In this document: piece by piece, positions 8,752 through 16,734 of the stretch | Position numbering within the stretch: position 1 is the stretch's first letter | Layout of the letters: every line of letters begins with the position of its first letter | Assembly (NCBI RefSeq): GCF_018596315.1 | Contig: NZ_JAHEAG010000003.1 | Location: 674,180-738,179 of the forward strand | Source: Bradyrhizobium sp. SRL28 | GTDB lineage: Bacteria; Pseudomonadota; Alphaproteobacteria; Rhizobiales; Xanthobacteraceae | DNA: 64,000 nucleotides | Reading direction: 5' to 3' | Program-made: the position numbers and the translations under genes | The notes under the pieces: generated by a model | Databases searched by the model: none | Told to the model about the DNA's origin: nothing | What the model saw: the letters and a program-made list of their open reading frames with translations, nothing else

Positions 8752-9732
8752 CTACTCGATCTTGATGCCGGCGTCCTGGATGACCTTGCGCCAGCGCTCC
8801 ACCTCGCTGCGGTAGTAGCGGCCGAACTCTTCCGGCGGTGCCGCGATCAGGACAAGGCCCTCATTGACGCTGAGTTTTTTGAAGGCGTCGGCCTGCACGG
8901 CCTTGGCCGCCGACCTGTTGAGGCGGTCGATGATGTCAGGCGGCGTTCTCGCCGGCGCAAGCAGGCCGTACCAGGTCTCGGCCTCAAAGCCCGGTAGGCC
9001 GGTTTCGGCGACCGTCGGCAATTGCGGAAAGGCGGGCGAGCGCTCCGCCGTGGTCACCGCCAGCGCGCGCAACTGGCCGCCCTCGATCAGGGACGCCGCG
9101 CTTGCGACCGTCGTGAACATCACCTGGATTTGCCCGCCGATCAGGTCGGTGATCGCAGGCGCGGAGCCCTTGTACGGAACCGTGGTCATGTTGACCCTCG
9201 CCATATGCTTGAACATTTCGCCCGCGAGGTGCGCCGAGGTGCCTGTGCCGAACGTGCCGTAGGAGATCTTGTCGGGCTCGGCCTTCGCCGCCGCGATCAG
9301 ATCGGCGACGGAACGAAACGACGATTTCGGATTGACGACGACGATGTTGGGAGAACGCGCGACCAGTGCGACGGGCGCAAAATCCTTGTTCGGGTCGAAC
9401 GGCAGTTTGGCGTTCAGGCTGGGATTGACGGCATGGGCAAATGTGCCCATCAGCAGCGTATAGCCGTCGCCTTCGGCAGTCGCGACCGCCTGCCCGCCGA
9501 TGATGGTGCCCGCGCCCGGCTTGTTTTCGATGATGATGCTGCCGCCGAGATCCTTTGCCATCTCCTGCGCCAATACGCGGGTAATGGCATCCGTGCCGCC
9601 GCCCGGCGCAAAGGGGACGATGATCTTGATGACGCGCTCGGGATATCCGGCGAAGGCAGGCATGCCGGAAAGCAACATGGCCGTTGCAAGCACGAACAGC
9701 GAGGCCAGACGTTTCCTATTATGCGCTTGCAT
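8752..9732 (-). CDS. Tripartite tricarboxylate transporter (Bug/TctC family) substrate-binding protein
   Basis: The 326-residue periplasmic binding protein has a signal peptide (residues 1-28, ending MPAFAG) followed by the TctC signature YPERVIKIIVPFAPGGGTDAI. Other family landmarks are ENKPGAGT, a P-Y-K-G-SAPA-x-TDLIGGQIQ segment, and LPTVAETGLPGFE near the C-terminal third. It would deliver a carboxylate or similar small organic anion to a TctAB membrane complex. No tctAB genes are adjacent, as is usual for orphan Bug proteins; the only TctAB here is at 21.7-23.7 kb. It is transcribed with the LuxR-type regulator. Ligand unknown. Confidence 0.92.
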   Translation of the reverse strand: MQAHNRKRLASLFVLATAMLLSGMPAFAGYPERVIKIIVPFAPGGGTDAITRVLAQEMAKDLGGSIIIENKPGAGTIIGGQAVATAEGDGYTLLMGTFAHAVNPSLNAKLPFDPNKDFAPVALVARSPNIVVVNPKSSFRSVADLIAAAKAEPDKISYGTFGTGTSAHLAGEMFKHMARVNMTTVPYKGSAPAITDLIGGQIQVMFTTVASAASLIEGGQLRALAVTTAERSPAFPQLPTVAETGLPGFEAETWYGLLAPARTPPDIIDRLNRSAAKAVQADAFKKLSVNEGLVLIAAPPEEFGRYYRSEVERWRKVIQDAGIKIE

Positions 9733-9763
9733 GGTCCAATCCCATCAGATGCATGGATCCACT

Positions 9764-10951
9764 CTAGATCATCCGCGCCACAACTGGAATTTTTCGTAGC
9801 AGCCACGTGACCGCCCAGCTCAGCGCCAGCGTGCCGGCGAAAACGACGGCAAACTTGACAACGGCCGGGCAGGAATAATCGTAAACGGCGTATTGCAGCC
9901 AGATGATGAAGATGTAGTGCGTGAGAAAGATGCCATAGGCAGATGGCCGCATGGCATCGAGCAGTTTCATGTTCGATGAGGTAAAGGCCAGCGACACGGT
10001 CAGCACCGTGAACGTCATCGCGGCGCTGAACAGCGCAAAGGCGAGGCTGTAACCGGTTTGCCAGGATAGCGGCGGCGAATCGAAATCGGCGATCCAGTTG
10101 TGATGGGCATAGACCATCAGCAGGATCGCGCCGTAGAACAACGACGCAAAGCCAAGCCAGCGCGGCCAGCGCCTGGTCAATGCACCTTCCTCGCTCAAAA
10201 TTCCGGCGCGAAGGCCGACCACGCCGATGCCGACACCGGTCAGGAAATTGCCGGCATAGAGCAAAATCCGGCTGGTCTGGATCGGCAGCGGAAAGCCGTC
10301 GGGCTCCAGCCAGCTCATATCGCCGACGATCAGCCGCATCGGCACGTAGACTGCCACCGAGAAAACCAGAAAGGCGACAAATGCCGTCCAAGGACGGTCG
10401 CGCAGCGAGAAGATGAGCAGGCCGAGTATTTTCAGCATCCGCGGCGCCAGCGCCAGCAGGATTGCCGCGACGATGTCGAACGCCAGCAGCACCCACAAAA
10501 ACCATGCCGGGCCCGACGGCCAGGGACCAACCGTCAGCGTGCGCCACCAGAAATGAAAGAAGTTGAAATCGGTGGTGCCGGGCAGATGATAGCGCAGGAA
10601 GGTCGGATAATATGCAATTGGCATCAGCACGAAGATCGAAACCAGAAAGGGAACGCCGAGCCGCCACGCCCGGTTCTGCAGATAATTCGACGCGCCTCGG
10701 CGGGCCAGACTGTCGTGCACGAACAGGCCTGAGATCAGGAACATGCAGGCCATGAAGAAGCTGTCGTTGAACAGCACAACGAGGTCGAACCCCAGCCAGC
10801 GCATTCTGTCGCCTGTGCCGAAATGGGTGTAGTTGACGACGGAGTGATGGATCAGCACCAACAGCGTGATGAAGGTGCGAGCACGGTCCAGCGCGACGAT
10901 GCGTCCCCTCGCCTTGACGGTCCGGTCGCTCCCGTCGGCCTTGCGCAGCAT
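9764..10951 (-). CDS. Membrane acyltransferase (acyltransferase family 3 / OpgC-like)
   Basis: This integral membrane protein of about 395 residues has the acyltransferase-3 pattern. It begins RIVALDRARTFITLLVLIHH, with the conserved R near residue 24 and HH near 36, and continues with about ten hydrophobic segments, ending near LRKIPVVARMI. The family transfers acyl groups (acetyl, succinyl) from the cytosol to sugars, glycans or osmoregulated periplasmic glucans. GGGAAG lies 7 nt before ATG 10951; an earlier in-frame ATG at 10966 would add five residues with a weaker site. It lies between a serine hydrolase and a TTT binding protein. It resembles OpgC-type proteins in layout, but opgGH is 35 kb away, so the acceptor is unknown. 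Confidence 0.82.
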   Translation of the reverse strand: MLRKADGSDRTVKARGRIVALDRARTFITLLVLIHHSVVNYTHFGTGDRMRWLGFDLVVLFNDSFFMACMFLISGLFVHDSLARRGASNYLQNRAWRLGVPFLVSIFVLMPIAYYPTFLRYHLPGTTDFNFFHFWWRTLTVGPWPSGPAWFLWVLLAFDIVAAILLALAPRMLKILGLLIFSLRDRPWTAFVAFLVFSVAVYVPMRLIVGDMSWLEPDGFPLPIQTSRILLYAGNFLTGVGIGVVGLRAGILSEEGALTRRWPRWLGFASLFYGAILLMVYAHHNWIADFDSPPLSWQTGYSLAFALFSAAMTFTVLTVSLAFTSSNMKLLDAMRPSAYGIFLTHYIFIIWLQYAVYDYSCPAVVKFAVVFAGTLALSWAVTWLLRKIPVVARMI

Positions 10952-10981
10952 CTCGTTACTTCCCATCGAGCCTGCGTCCCG

Positions 10982-12265
10982 TCATTTCTCGAACGCATCG
11001 TAAACCAGTTTCTTGACGTTCACTTGCACGTGCTGGCGTCCGGACGGCGCGTTCTGCAGCACGACAAGGAACATGTCCTGCGCGCGGTCGACCACGAGGT
11101 AGGCGCCGGTCGCGCCATCCCATTTGATTTCACCGGGCGAGCCCGGCGGCGGCGGCACCGCATTGCCGGGATCGGTGCGGACGCCGAAGCCATAGCCGAA
11201 CCCAAAGCCGTCGCCCGGGTAATAGAAGTAGTTGCGCGCGACGCCCGAGCCCGGGCCGATGTGATCCGTCGTCATCGGCGCGAACGTTTTGGGGCTGAGA
11301 TAGGTCCTGTCGTCAAGCGCGCCGCCGTTCAGCAGCATCTGCCCGAAGCGCGCGAGATCGGCGACGGTGGTCACCAATCCGCCACCGCCGGATTCCCAAC
11401 GCGTGACGTCGAGCGAATTACGTTCGGTATGGCGGTCCTTGCGCAACGGCGTGGCGTAGCGCGCCCGCTCGTCCGGGTCGGTCAGGAAAAATTTGGTCGT
11501 CGTCATCCCCAGAGGATCGAACAACTGGGTTTTTTCAAACTGATAGAGCGACTGACCGGAGACGACCTCGATGACGCGGCCGAGCACGTCGATGGAGTGC
11601 CCGTAGTCCCATAGTGTGCGCGGCTGCTCCGCGAGCGGCAGCCTGGCGATCCGCTCGGCAAATTCGGCATTGTCGAAATCGCCGAGATAAATGCCGTCAT
11701 ACGCCGCCTTCACCGGTCCTCGCGGCCCGTAGAAGCCGTAGGTGATCCCTGACGTATGCAGCAGAAGGTCCTCGATGGTGACGGGCCGGCGCAACGGCAC
11801 GAGATCGAGCACAGCCTTGCCGGACTCATCCTTGCGCTCGACGCCGACCTTCATGCCGGCGAAAGAGGGAATGTACTGGGCTACGGGATCGTCGAGTTTG
11901 ATCTTGCCGCGATCGATCAGCATCATCGCGGCAAAGCTGGTGACGGTCTTGGTGAGCGAATGCAGCGGAAAGATCGCATCCGGCCTCATGTCGATGCCGA
12001 CATCGACATCGCGCTTGCCGAACCATTTGAAATAGACCGGCTTGCCGTGGCGCTGGATCAGGACGATGGCGCCCGGAATTTCCCCTTGTGCGACCTGGTC
12101 GTTGAGAAAATCGTCGATCCGCGACAGCTTTTCCACCGACAACGGCGCGTTCGGCGGCGGGCCGAATTGAGCCGCGGGCAGAGGGGCGCTCAGCAAGACG
12201 GATGCAAGTATCGCAACCAGCGGCGTCGCACAGCGGCCTGTCGATACCAACTTCCGCGATAACAT
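10982..12265 (-). CDS. Exported serine hydrolase (beta-lactamase / class C PBP family)
   Basis: The protein has 427 residues from ATG 12265. GGGGAGG sits 6 nt before this codon, making it a better start than the in-frame ATG at 12280. Residues 1-33 form a signal peptide ending LPAAQ. The beta-lactamase/transpeptidase fold is shown by S103-L-T-K106 (nucleophile and general base) and a YGH motif near residue 218 in place of Y-x-N, as is common in EstB/LCP-type esterases and D-aminopeptidase relatives. It could hydrolyse esters, D-amino-acid peptides or beta-lactams. The membrane acyltransferase starts about 30 bp downstream on the same strand, so the two are probably co-transcribed. Substrate unknown. 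Confidence 0.86.
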   Translation of the reverse strand: MLSRKLVSTGRCATPLVAILASVLLSAPLPAAQFGPPPNAPLSVEKLSRIDDFLNDQVAQGEIPGAIVLIQRHGKPVYFKWFGKRDVDVGIDMRPDAIFPLHSLTKTVTSFAAMMLIDRGKIKLDDPVAQYIPSFAGMKVGVERKDESGKAVLDLVPLRRPVTIEDLLLHTSGITYGFYGPRGPVKAAYDGIYLGDFDNAEFAERIARLPLAEQPRTLWDYGHSIDVLGRVIEVVSGQSLYQFEKTQLFDPLGMTTTKFFLTDPDERARYATPLRKDRHTERNSLDVTRWESGGGGLVTTVADLARFGQMLLNGGALDDRTYLSPKTFAPMTTDHIGPGSGVARNYFYYPGDGFGFGYGFGVRTDPGNAVPPPPGSPGEIKWDGATGAYLVVDRAQDMFLVVLQNAPSGRQHVQVNVKKLVYDAFEK

Positions 12266-12301
12266 CCGCCGCCTCCCCATTGCGTCGGATCACTTTATTG
12301 T

Positions 12302-12323
12302 ATCTGGCAACATCGATCCAGAT
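12302..12323. promoter_or_regulatory. Inverted repeat in divergent promoter region
   Basis: ATCTGG and CCAGAT are separated by 10 bp in the gap between the serine hydrolase gene (minus) and the AhpD-like gene (plus). The position suits an operator for one or both, but no regulator gene is adjacent and only one copy is seen. Confidence 0.3.
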
Positions 12324-12391
12324 GGCTATCGTTCAGGTCGGAATACGCTGACATTCGCCTCAAATTGACAACGTCCAGAGAGGAGAATTGC

Positions 12392-12850
12392 ATGAAGCCC
12401 CGGATGAACTACTACCAGGCCGCGCCTGACACCATCAAAGCGCTCGTCGCACTCGAAGCCCAGATCGTCGCCTCCGGTCTCGAAAAGTCCCTGATCGAAC
12501 TGGTCAAGACGCGCGCCTCACAGATCAACGGCTGCGCATATTGCATCAACATGCATACCCAGGACGCCCGCAAGCTCGGCGAGACCGAGCAGCGGCTGTA
12601 TCTGTTGAGCGCCTGGCACGAGTCGCCGCTCTACACCGACCGCGAACGCGCGGCTTTGGCCTGGACCGATGCGCTGACGCTGATTGCCGAAACCCATGCC
12701 CCTGACGATCTCTACGAAGACGTGCGCGCCCACTTCTCGGAAGCGGAGACCGTCAATCTGACCATGCTGATCGGGGCGATCAATGCCTGGAACAGGCTGG
12801 CGATTGCTTTTCGCGCGGTACACCCGGTCAAGGCCAAGGCTGCGGCTTAA
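12392..12850 (+). CDS. Carboxymuconolactone decarboxylase / AhpD-like family protein
   Basis: The 152-residue all-helical protein has the AhpD-like redox motif C48-A-Y-C51 with His55 in CAYCINMH, the signature of alkylhydroperoxidase-type members of the carboxymuconolactone decarboxylase superfamily. Such proteins reduce peroxides or act as thiol oxidoreductases using the CxxC pair. ATG 12392 follows AGAGAGGAGAATTGC; upstream in-frame codons lack such a site. The gene is followed 15 bp later by an exported cupin, a pairing that is frequent in proteobacteria and suggests one transcript. Enzymatic peroxidase activity is inferred from the motif; the partner reductant is unknown. Confidence 0.9.
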   Translation: MKPRMNYYQAAPDTIKALVALEAQIVASGLEKSLIELVKTRASQINGCAYCINMHTQDARKLGETEQRLYLLSAWHESPLYTDRERAALAWTDALTLIAETHAPDDLYEDVRAHFSEAETVNLTMLIGAINAWNRLAIAFRAVHPVKAKAAA

Positions 12851-12865
12851 AGCGAGGAGGCGGAC

Positions 12866-13279
12866 ATGACAATACCGATGGGTCGTGTGGCAGCGATGGC
12901 CGTGGTTGTGCTCGCGATTGTCGGCGCACCCGCAGCCCACGCCGAAGGCGACAAGGTAACGCCGGTTCGTTCGGAGAAACTTCCCAACGTGCCCGGCAAG
13001 AGCCTCACCGCAGTCGTGGTCAACTACGCGCCGGGCGGCAAGTCGGCCAGCCATCATCATGCCGGCAGCGTGTTCGTCTATGTCCTGTCCGGCAGCATCC
13101 GGTCAGAAAATTCGGTGACCGGCCCGGCGCGCGTCTACAAGGCGGGCGAAACCTTCTTCGAGCCGCCTGGCAGCGAGCATCTCGTCAGCGAGAATGCGAG
13201 CACGACGGAGCCCGCAAGCCTGCTGGCGGTTTTCGTTGCCGATGATGGCGCGCAACTGACGACGTTCGGGAAGAAGTGA
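12866..13279 (+). CDS. Exported cupin-domain protein
   Basis: The 137-residue protein has a signal peptide (about residues 1-27, ending AAHAEG) and one cupin barrel. Motif 1 is seen as SHHHAGSVFVYVLSG with three successive histidines, and motif 2 near PPGSEHLVSENAS, so a metal site is likely. Small exported cupins of this kind may be enzymes or binding proteins; no reaction can be assigned. AGCGAGGAGG precedes ATG 12866, and the gene starts 15 bp after the AhpD-like gene, so the two are probably expressed together, perhaps in response to oxidative or electrophile stress. Confidence 0.85.
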   Translation: MTIPMGRVAAMAVVVLAIVGAPAAHAEGDKVTPVRSEKLPNVPGKSLTAVVVNYAPGGKSASHHHAGSVFVYVLSGSIRSENSVTGPARVYKAGETFFEPPGSEHLVSENASTTEPASLLAVFVADDGAQLTTFGKK

Positions 13280-13324
13280 GGGGTGGTGCGGTCGCTAACA
13301 ACGGCCCGCCACATTCAACTCGTC

Positions 13325-13417
13325 ATGCCCCGCGCAGGCGGGGCATCCAGTACGCGGCCTCTCGGCGCAAACACTGACGTCTCTGGAATACTGGGTCGCC
13401 CGGTCAAGCCGGGCGAC
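13325..13417. repeat. Two palindromic stem-loops between convergent genes
   Basis: ATGCCCCGC/GCGGGGCAT with a GCAG loop lies at 13325-13346, and GTCGCCCGG/CCGGGCGAC with a TCAAG loop at 13395-13417. They sit between the convergent cupin and dat-like genes, so they could act as a bidirectional terminator. The wording around them (CGTCATG...CATCCAG) is typical of dispersed rhizobial intergenic palindromes. Confidence 0.6.
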
Positions 13418-13430
13418 GACATCCTGGGTG

Positions 13431-14288
13431 CTACACCGCCGTCGCCTTGGCGAACTCGACATAGATCTCGCGCAGCCGGTTGGTCATCGGGCCGGGCTTG
13501 CCGTCGGCGACCATCTTGCCGTCGATCGACACCACCGCCTGGACGAACACGCTGGCGCTGGTGACGAAGGCTTCCTTGGCGGCGAGCGCTTCCTCGACCG
13601 AAAACGCCCGCTCCTCGACGCGGAGCTGACGTTCTTCGGCGAGCGCAACCACGGCCTTGCGGGTGCAGCCGGGCAGGATCTCGCTGCCGTTCTGCCGCGT
13701 CACGATCACGTCGTCCTGGGTCAGGATGAAGCACGACGACGAGCCGCCCTCGGTCACTTTGCCGTCCTCGATCATCCAGGCCTCGCCGGCGCCGGCCGCC
13801 GCCGCAGCCTGCTTGGCCAGCACCTGCGCCAGCAGCGCGACGCTCTTGATGTCGCGCCGGGTCCAACGCAGGTCGGGCACCGTGATCACCTTGATGCCGG
13901 TCTTGGCCGACGGCGCATTGATGATGTCCTTCGTCGAAGTGAACATGACCAGCGTCGGCTTGACGCCCTTGGGAAACGCAAAGTCGCGGCCGGTATCGGC
14001 GCCGCGCGTTACTTCCAGATAGACCATGCCGTTGACGAGATTGTTGCGCTTGACCAGCTCCTGCTGGATCTCCTGGATGCGCGCCGTGGTTTCCGGCAAG
14101 GCCAGTTCGATCTCGCCGACCGAACGCTCCAGCCGCGCCAGATGCGAGGCATTGTCGATCAGCTTGCCGTCGAGTACGGCGGCAACCTCATAGATGCCAT
14201 CGGCAAACAGGAACCCGCGGTCGAGGATCGAGACCTTCGCCTCTGAAAGTGGCACGAACGAACCATTGACGTAAGCGATCTGTTCCAA
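13431..14288 (-). CDS. dat: D-amino-acid transaminase-like PLP enzyme (class IV)
   Basis: The 285-residue protein is a fold-type IV aminotransferase. Lys148 in RRDIKS is the expected Schiff-base lysine, and the conserved acidic residue lies in MIEDGKVTEGGSSSCF. The N-terminal DRGFLFADGIYEV is characteristic of D-amino-acid transaminases and related branched-chain or ADC-lyase enzymes. The reaction would be D-amino acid plus 2-oxoglutarate giving a 2-oxoacid plus D-glutamate. The start is TTG 14288, with AGGAGA placed 6 nt upstream. The next genes on the same strand, beyond a palindromic repeat, encode an amino acid ABC transporter, and a D-amino-acid-dehydrogenase-like gene lies at 19.1 kb, supporting a role in D-amino acid use. 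Branched-chain transaminase activity cannot be excluded. Confidence 0.85.
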   Translation of the reverse strand: MEQIAYVNGSFVPLSEAKVSILDRGFLFADGIYEVAAVLDGKLIDNASHLARLERSVGEIELALPETTARIQEIQQELVKRNNLVNGMVYLEVTRGADTGRDFAFPKGVKPTLVMFTSTKDIINAPSAKTGIKVITVPDLRWTRRDIKSVALLAQVLAKQAAAAAGAGEAWMIEDGKVTEGGSSSCFILTQDDVIVTRQNGSEILPGCTRKAVVALAEERQLRVEERAFSVEEALAAKEAFVTSASVFVQAVVSIDGKMVADGKPGPMTNRLREIYVEFAKATAV

Positions 14289-14393
14289 GCGGAGTCTCCT
14301 GTAGATAGTGCGAAAGCGGTTGTAGTGAACGTTATTGGTAATTCGTTAAGGGCGAGGAACGCTCGTGTCATTACCGGGCAGCGCTCCCTCAAT

Positions 14394-14474
14394 CGTCATT
14401 GCGAGCGAAGCGAAGCAATCCATGGCGCCAAGGAAGAATGGATTGCTTCGTCGCTAACGCTCCTCGCAATGACG
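14394..14474. repeat. Palindromic intergenic repeat, family A copy 1
   Basis: The 81-bp element begins CGTCATTGCGAGCGAAGCGA and ends with the complementary CTCGCAATGACG, with CAATCCAT/ATGGATTG inside the arms. It could fold into a long hairpin. Related copies lie at 26668-26748, 28029-28113 and 30674-30757. Here it lies just beyond the 3' end of the ABC ATPase gene. Confidence 0.85.
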
Positions 14475-14491
14475 GGGCAAGCAGTCGTGCC

Positions 14492-15223
14492 TTAATGCGA
14501 CAGAATCTTCGACAGGAATTTCTGCGCGCGTTCGCTGCGGGGGCTGCCGAAGAAATCGGTCTTCAGCGCATCCTCGACGATCTCGCCCTTGTCCATGAAG
14601 ATCACGCGATTGGCGACCTTGCTGGCAAAGCCCATTTCGTGGGTGACGACCATCATGGTCATGCCTTCGTGGGCGAGATCGACCATGACGTCGAGCACCT
14701 CGCTGATCATTTCGGGATCGAGCGCCGAGGTCGGCTCGTCGAACAGCATCGCGATCGGGTCCATCGCCAACGCCCGCGCAATCGCCACGCGCTGCTGCTG
14801 GCCGCCGGACAGTTCGGCCGGGTATTTGTTCGCATGCACCGTCAACCCGACGCGCTCGAGCAGTTTCTCGCCCTTGGCCATGGCCTCGCCATGCGAGCGG
14901 CCCAGCACCTTCTCCTGCGCCAGGCACAGATTCTCGATGATCCGCAAATGCGGGAACAATTCGAAATGCTGGAACACCATGCCGACGCGGGCGCGCAGTT
15001 TCGGCAAATCGGTCTTGGGATCGTTGACCTTGATGCCGTCGAGGATGATCTGGCCTTCCTGGAACGGCTCCAACGCGTTGACGCATTTGATCAGCGTCGA
15101 CTTTCCCGAGCCCGACGGGCCGCACACCACCACGACCTCGCCCTTGGCGACGCTGGTGGTGCAGTCCTTCAGCACCTGGAAGGTCGGCCCGTACCATTTA
15201 TTGACGTGGCTGATTTCGATCAT
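14492..15223 (-). CDS. Polar amino acid ABC transporter ATP-binding protein (GltL/AapP/GlnQ-like)
   Basis: This 243-residue ATPase energises amino acid import. Walker A is GPSGSGKS near residues 34-41, the signature motif is LSGGQQQR, and Walker B is [15 protein letters not shown], followed by the H-loop VVTHEMGFA. Sequence style and length match GltL/GlnQ/AapP subunits. It is the last gene of a four-gene minus-strand operon ordered binding protein, permease, permease, ATPase. ATG 15223 lies 7 bp after the upstream permease stop. The set resembles the glutamate/aspartate type; the precise amino acid, including a possible D-isomer, cannot be read from sequence. Confidence 0.93.
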   Translation of the reverse strand: MIEISHVNKWYGPTFQVLKDCTTSVAKGEVVVVCGPSGSGKSTLIKCVNALEPFQEGQIILDGIKVNDPKTDLPKLRARVGMVFQHFELFPHLRIIENLCLAQEKVLGRSHGEAMAKGEKLLERVGLTVHANKYPAELSGGQQQRVAIARALAMDPIAMLFDEPTSALDPEMISEVLDVMVDLAHEGMTMMVVTHEMGFASKVANRVIFMDKGEIVEDALKTDFFGSPRSERAQKFLSKILSH

Positions 15224-15229
15224 GGGTTC

Positions 15230-15928
15230 TCACCGGACAATAGCAATGCGTGCCTGCAGGCGCCGGACGCCATAGGACGCGACACAGGAAATCACAAAAT
15301 AGACCAGCGCTGCGAACAGGTACATCTCGACCAGGCGCCCGTCGCGCTGCGCCACCTTGCTGGCGGCGCCGAGGAAGTCCGGGATCGACAGCACGTAGAC
15401 CAGCGAAGTGTCCTGGAACAGCACGATGGTCTGCGTCAGCAGCACCGGCAGCATGTTGCGGAACGCCTGCGGCAGCACGATGTAGCGCATGGACTGGCTG
15501 TAGGTCAGGCCGAGCGCGCTTGCGGCCGCCGGCTGTCCCTTGGAAATGGACTGGATGCCGGCGCGCATGATTTCGGAGAAATACGCCGCCTCGAACATGA
15601 TGAAGGTGACGAGCGAAGAGGTGAACGCGCCGACGCGAATGGGCCGCGACGCGCCCGTCAGCCACTGACCGATATAGGGCACCAGGAAATAGAACCAGAA
15701 GATCACCAGCACCAGCGGCAGCGAGCGCATGAAGTCGACATAGAGACCGGCGATGCGGCCCATCAGTCTATAGCTCGACAGCCGCATCAGTGCGATCATC
15801 GTGCCGAAGACCAGGCCGCCCAGCGCCGACAACCCGGTCAGCATCAGCGTAAAGCTCATGCCGTCGAGGAACAGATAGGGCAGCGAGCGGCGGATGACAT
15901 CGAAATCGAGATTATCGAACATGGTCAT
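15230..15928 (-). CDS. Amino acid ABC transporter permease (GltK-like)
   Basis: This 232-residue inner-membrane permease has about five membrane segments and the ABC EAA loop seen as GQPAAASALGLTYSQSMRYI. ATG 15928 overlaps the upstream permease stop in an ATGA arrangement, and GGGGAA precedes it. A much longer frame continues upstream, but that part overlaps the neighbouring permease in another frame and is a shadow. Together with the permease at 15925-16656 it forms the heteromeric membrane channel of the transporter. Length matches GltK/AapM-type subunits. Confidence 0.92.
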   Translation of the reverse strand: MTMFDNLDFDVIRRSLPYLFLDGMSFTLMLTGLSALGGLVFGTMIALMRLSSYRLMGRIAGLYVDFMRSLPLVLVIFWFYFLVPYIGQWLTGASRPIRVGAFTSSLVTFIMFEAAYFSEIMRAGIQSISKGQPAAASALGLTYSQSMRYIVLPQAFRNMLPVLLTQTIVLFQDTSLVYVLSIPDFLGAASKVAQRDGRLVEMYLFAALVYFVISCVASYGVRRLQARIAIVR

Positions 15929-16656
15929 TTCCCCGCGATGTAGCCGGGGATCGCCAGGCTGCGTTCGAGGAAGCGCATGCCGGTGACCACGATGATGTTG
16001 ATCGCGAGATACATCACGGTTGCGGCGGTGAAGGCCTCGAACACCTGAAACGAGAATTCCTGCATCGCCCGCGCCTGGCCGGTCAGTTCGATCAGGCCGA
16101 TGGTGATCGCGACGGAGGTATTCTTGATGGTGTTGAGGAATTCGGACGTGAGCGGCGGCAGGATGATGCGGAACGCGATCGGCAGGAGCACGTAGCGATA
16201 GCCTTGCCCAGTCGTCAGCCCTAGCGCCGTTGCCGCCTGCTTCTGCCCGCGGGGCAGCGAGGCGATACCTGCGGCGAGTTGCACGGCGACGCGGGCCGAC
16301 ATGAACAGGCCTACCCCGATCGCCGCCGTCCAGAACGGCGCGTTGGGGAGCTGTTTCATCCACAGCCCTGCGGCGCGCGGCAACAGCTCCGGCAGCACGA
16401 AGAACCAGAGGAACAGCTGCACCAATAGCGGCATGTTGCGGAAGAATTCGACGTAGCCAAAGCCGATCCAGGATGCCGTTTTCGACGGCAGGGAGCGCAA
16501 GATGCCGACGATCGTGCCAAAGATCAGCGCAATGACCCAGGCCAGCAGCGCCGTCTTGATGGTCAGCAGCAGTCCCGCCACCAGCATATCGAGATAGGTG
16601 CCGGCCCCGGTCGGGTTCTGCTCGAAAAAGATGTGCCAGTTCCAGTTATAGTTCAC
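15925..16656 (-). CDS. Amino acid ABC transporter permease (GltJ-like)
   Basis: The 243-residue permease starts at GTG 16656, preceded by GGTGGGGA. It has several hydrophobic helices and a clear EAA-type loop, GQKQAATALGLTTGQGYRYV, followed by LPIAFRIILPPLTSEFLNTIKNTS, which is characteristic of the HisM/GltJ family. It pairs with the GltK-like permease, whose start codon overlaps its stop by 4 bp. A strong hairpin at 16694-16724 separates it from the binding-protein gene and may set its expression below that of the binding protein. Confidence 0.92.
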   Translation of the reverse strand: MNYNWNWHIFFEQNPTGAGTYLDMLVAGLLLTIKTALLAWVIALIFGTIVGILRSLPSKTASWIGFGYVEFFRNMPLLVQLFLWFFVLPELLPRAAGLWMKQLPNAPFWTAAIGVGLFMSARVAVQLAAGIASLPRGQKQAATALGLTTGQGYRYVLLPIAFRIILPPLTSEFLNTIKNTSVAITIGLIELTGQARAMQEFSFQVFEAFTAATVMYLAINIIVVTGMRFLERSLAIPGYIAGK

Positions 16657-16693
16657 GGGTCCCCACCGTCCACCATTCGTCCCACAGGAGTAC

Positions 16694-16724
16694 GCTCATG
16701 CAATGGCCGGGCCATTGCATGAGC
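16694..16724. promoter_or_regulatory. Intercistronic stem-loop after the binding-protein gene
   Basis: GCTCATGCAATGGC and GCCATTGCATGAGC form a perfect 14-bp stem around a CGG loop. The hairpin lies 10 bp beyond the stop of the substrate-binding gene and 38 bp before the first permease, with no T-tract. This is the position where ABC operons often carry a hairpin that protects upstream mRNA or attenuates transcription. Confidence 0.75.
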
Positions 16725-16734
16725 GCGGGAACGT

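Noticed and set aside
15929..16363. N-terminal extension of the GltK-like permease
   Set aside because: It would overlap the GltJ-like permease in another frame. ATG 15928 has a ribosome binding site and the typical ATGA overlap.
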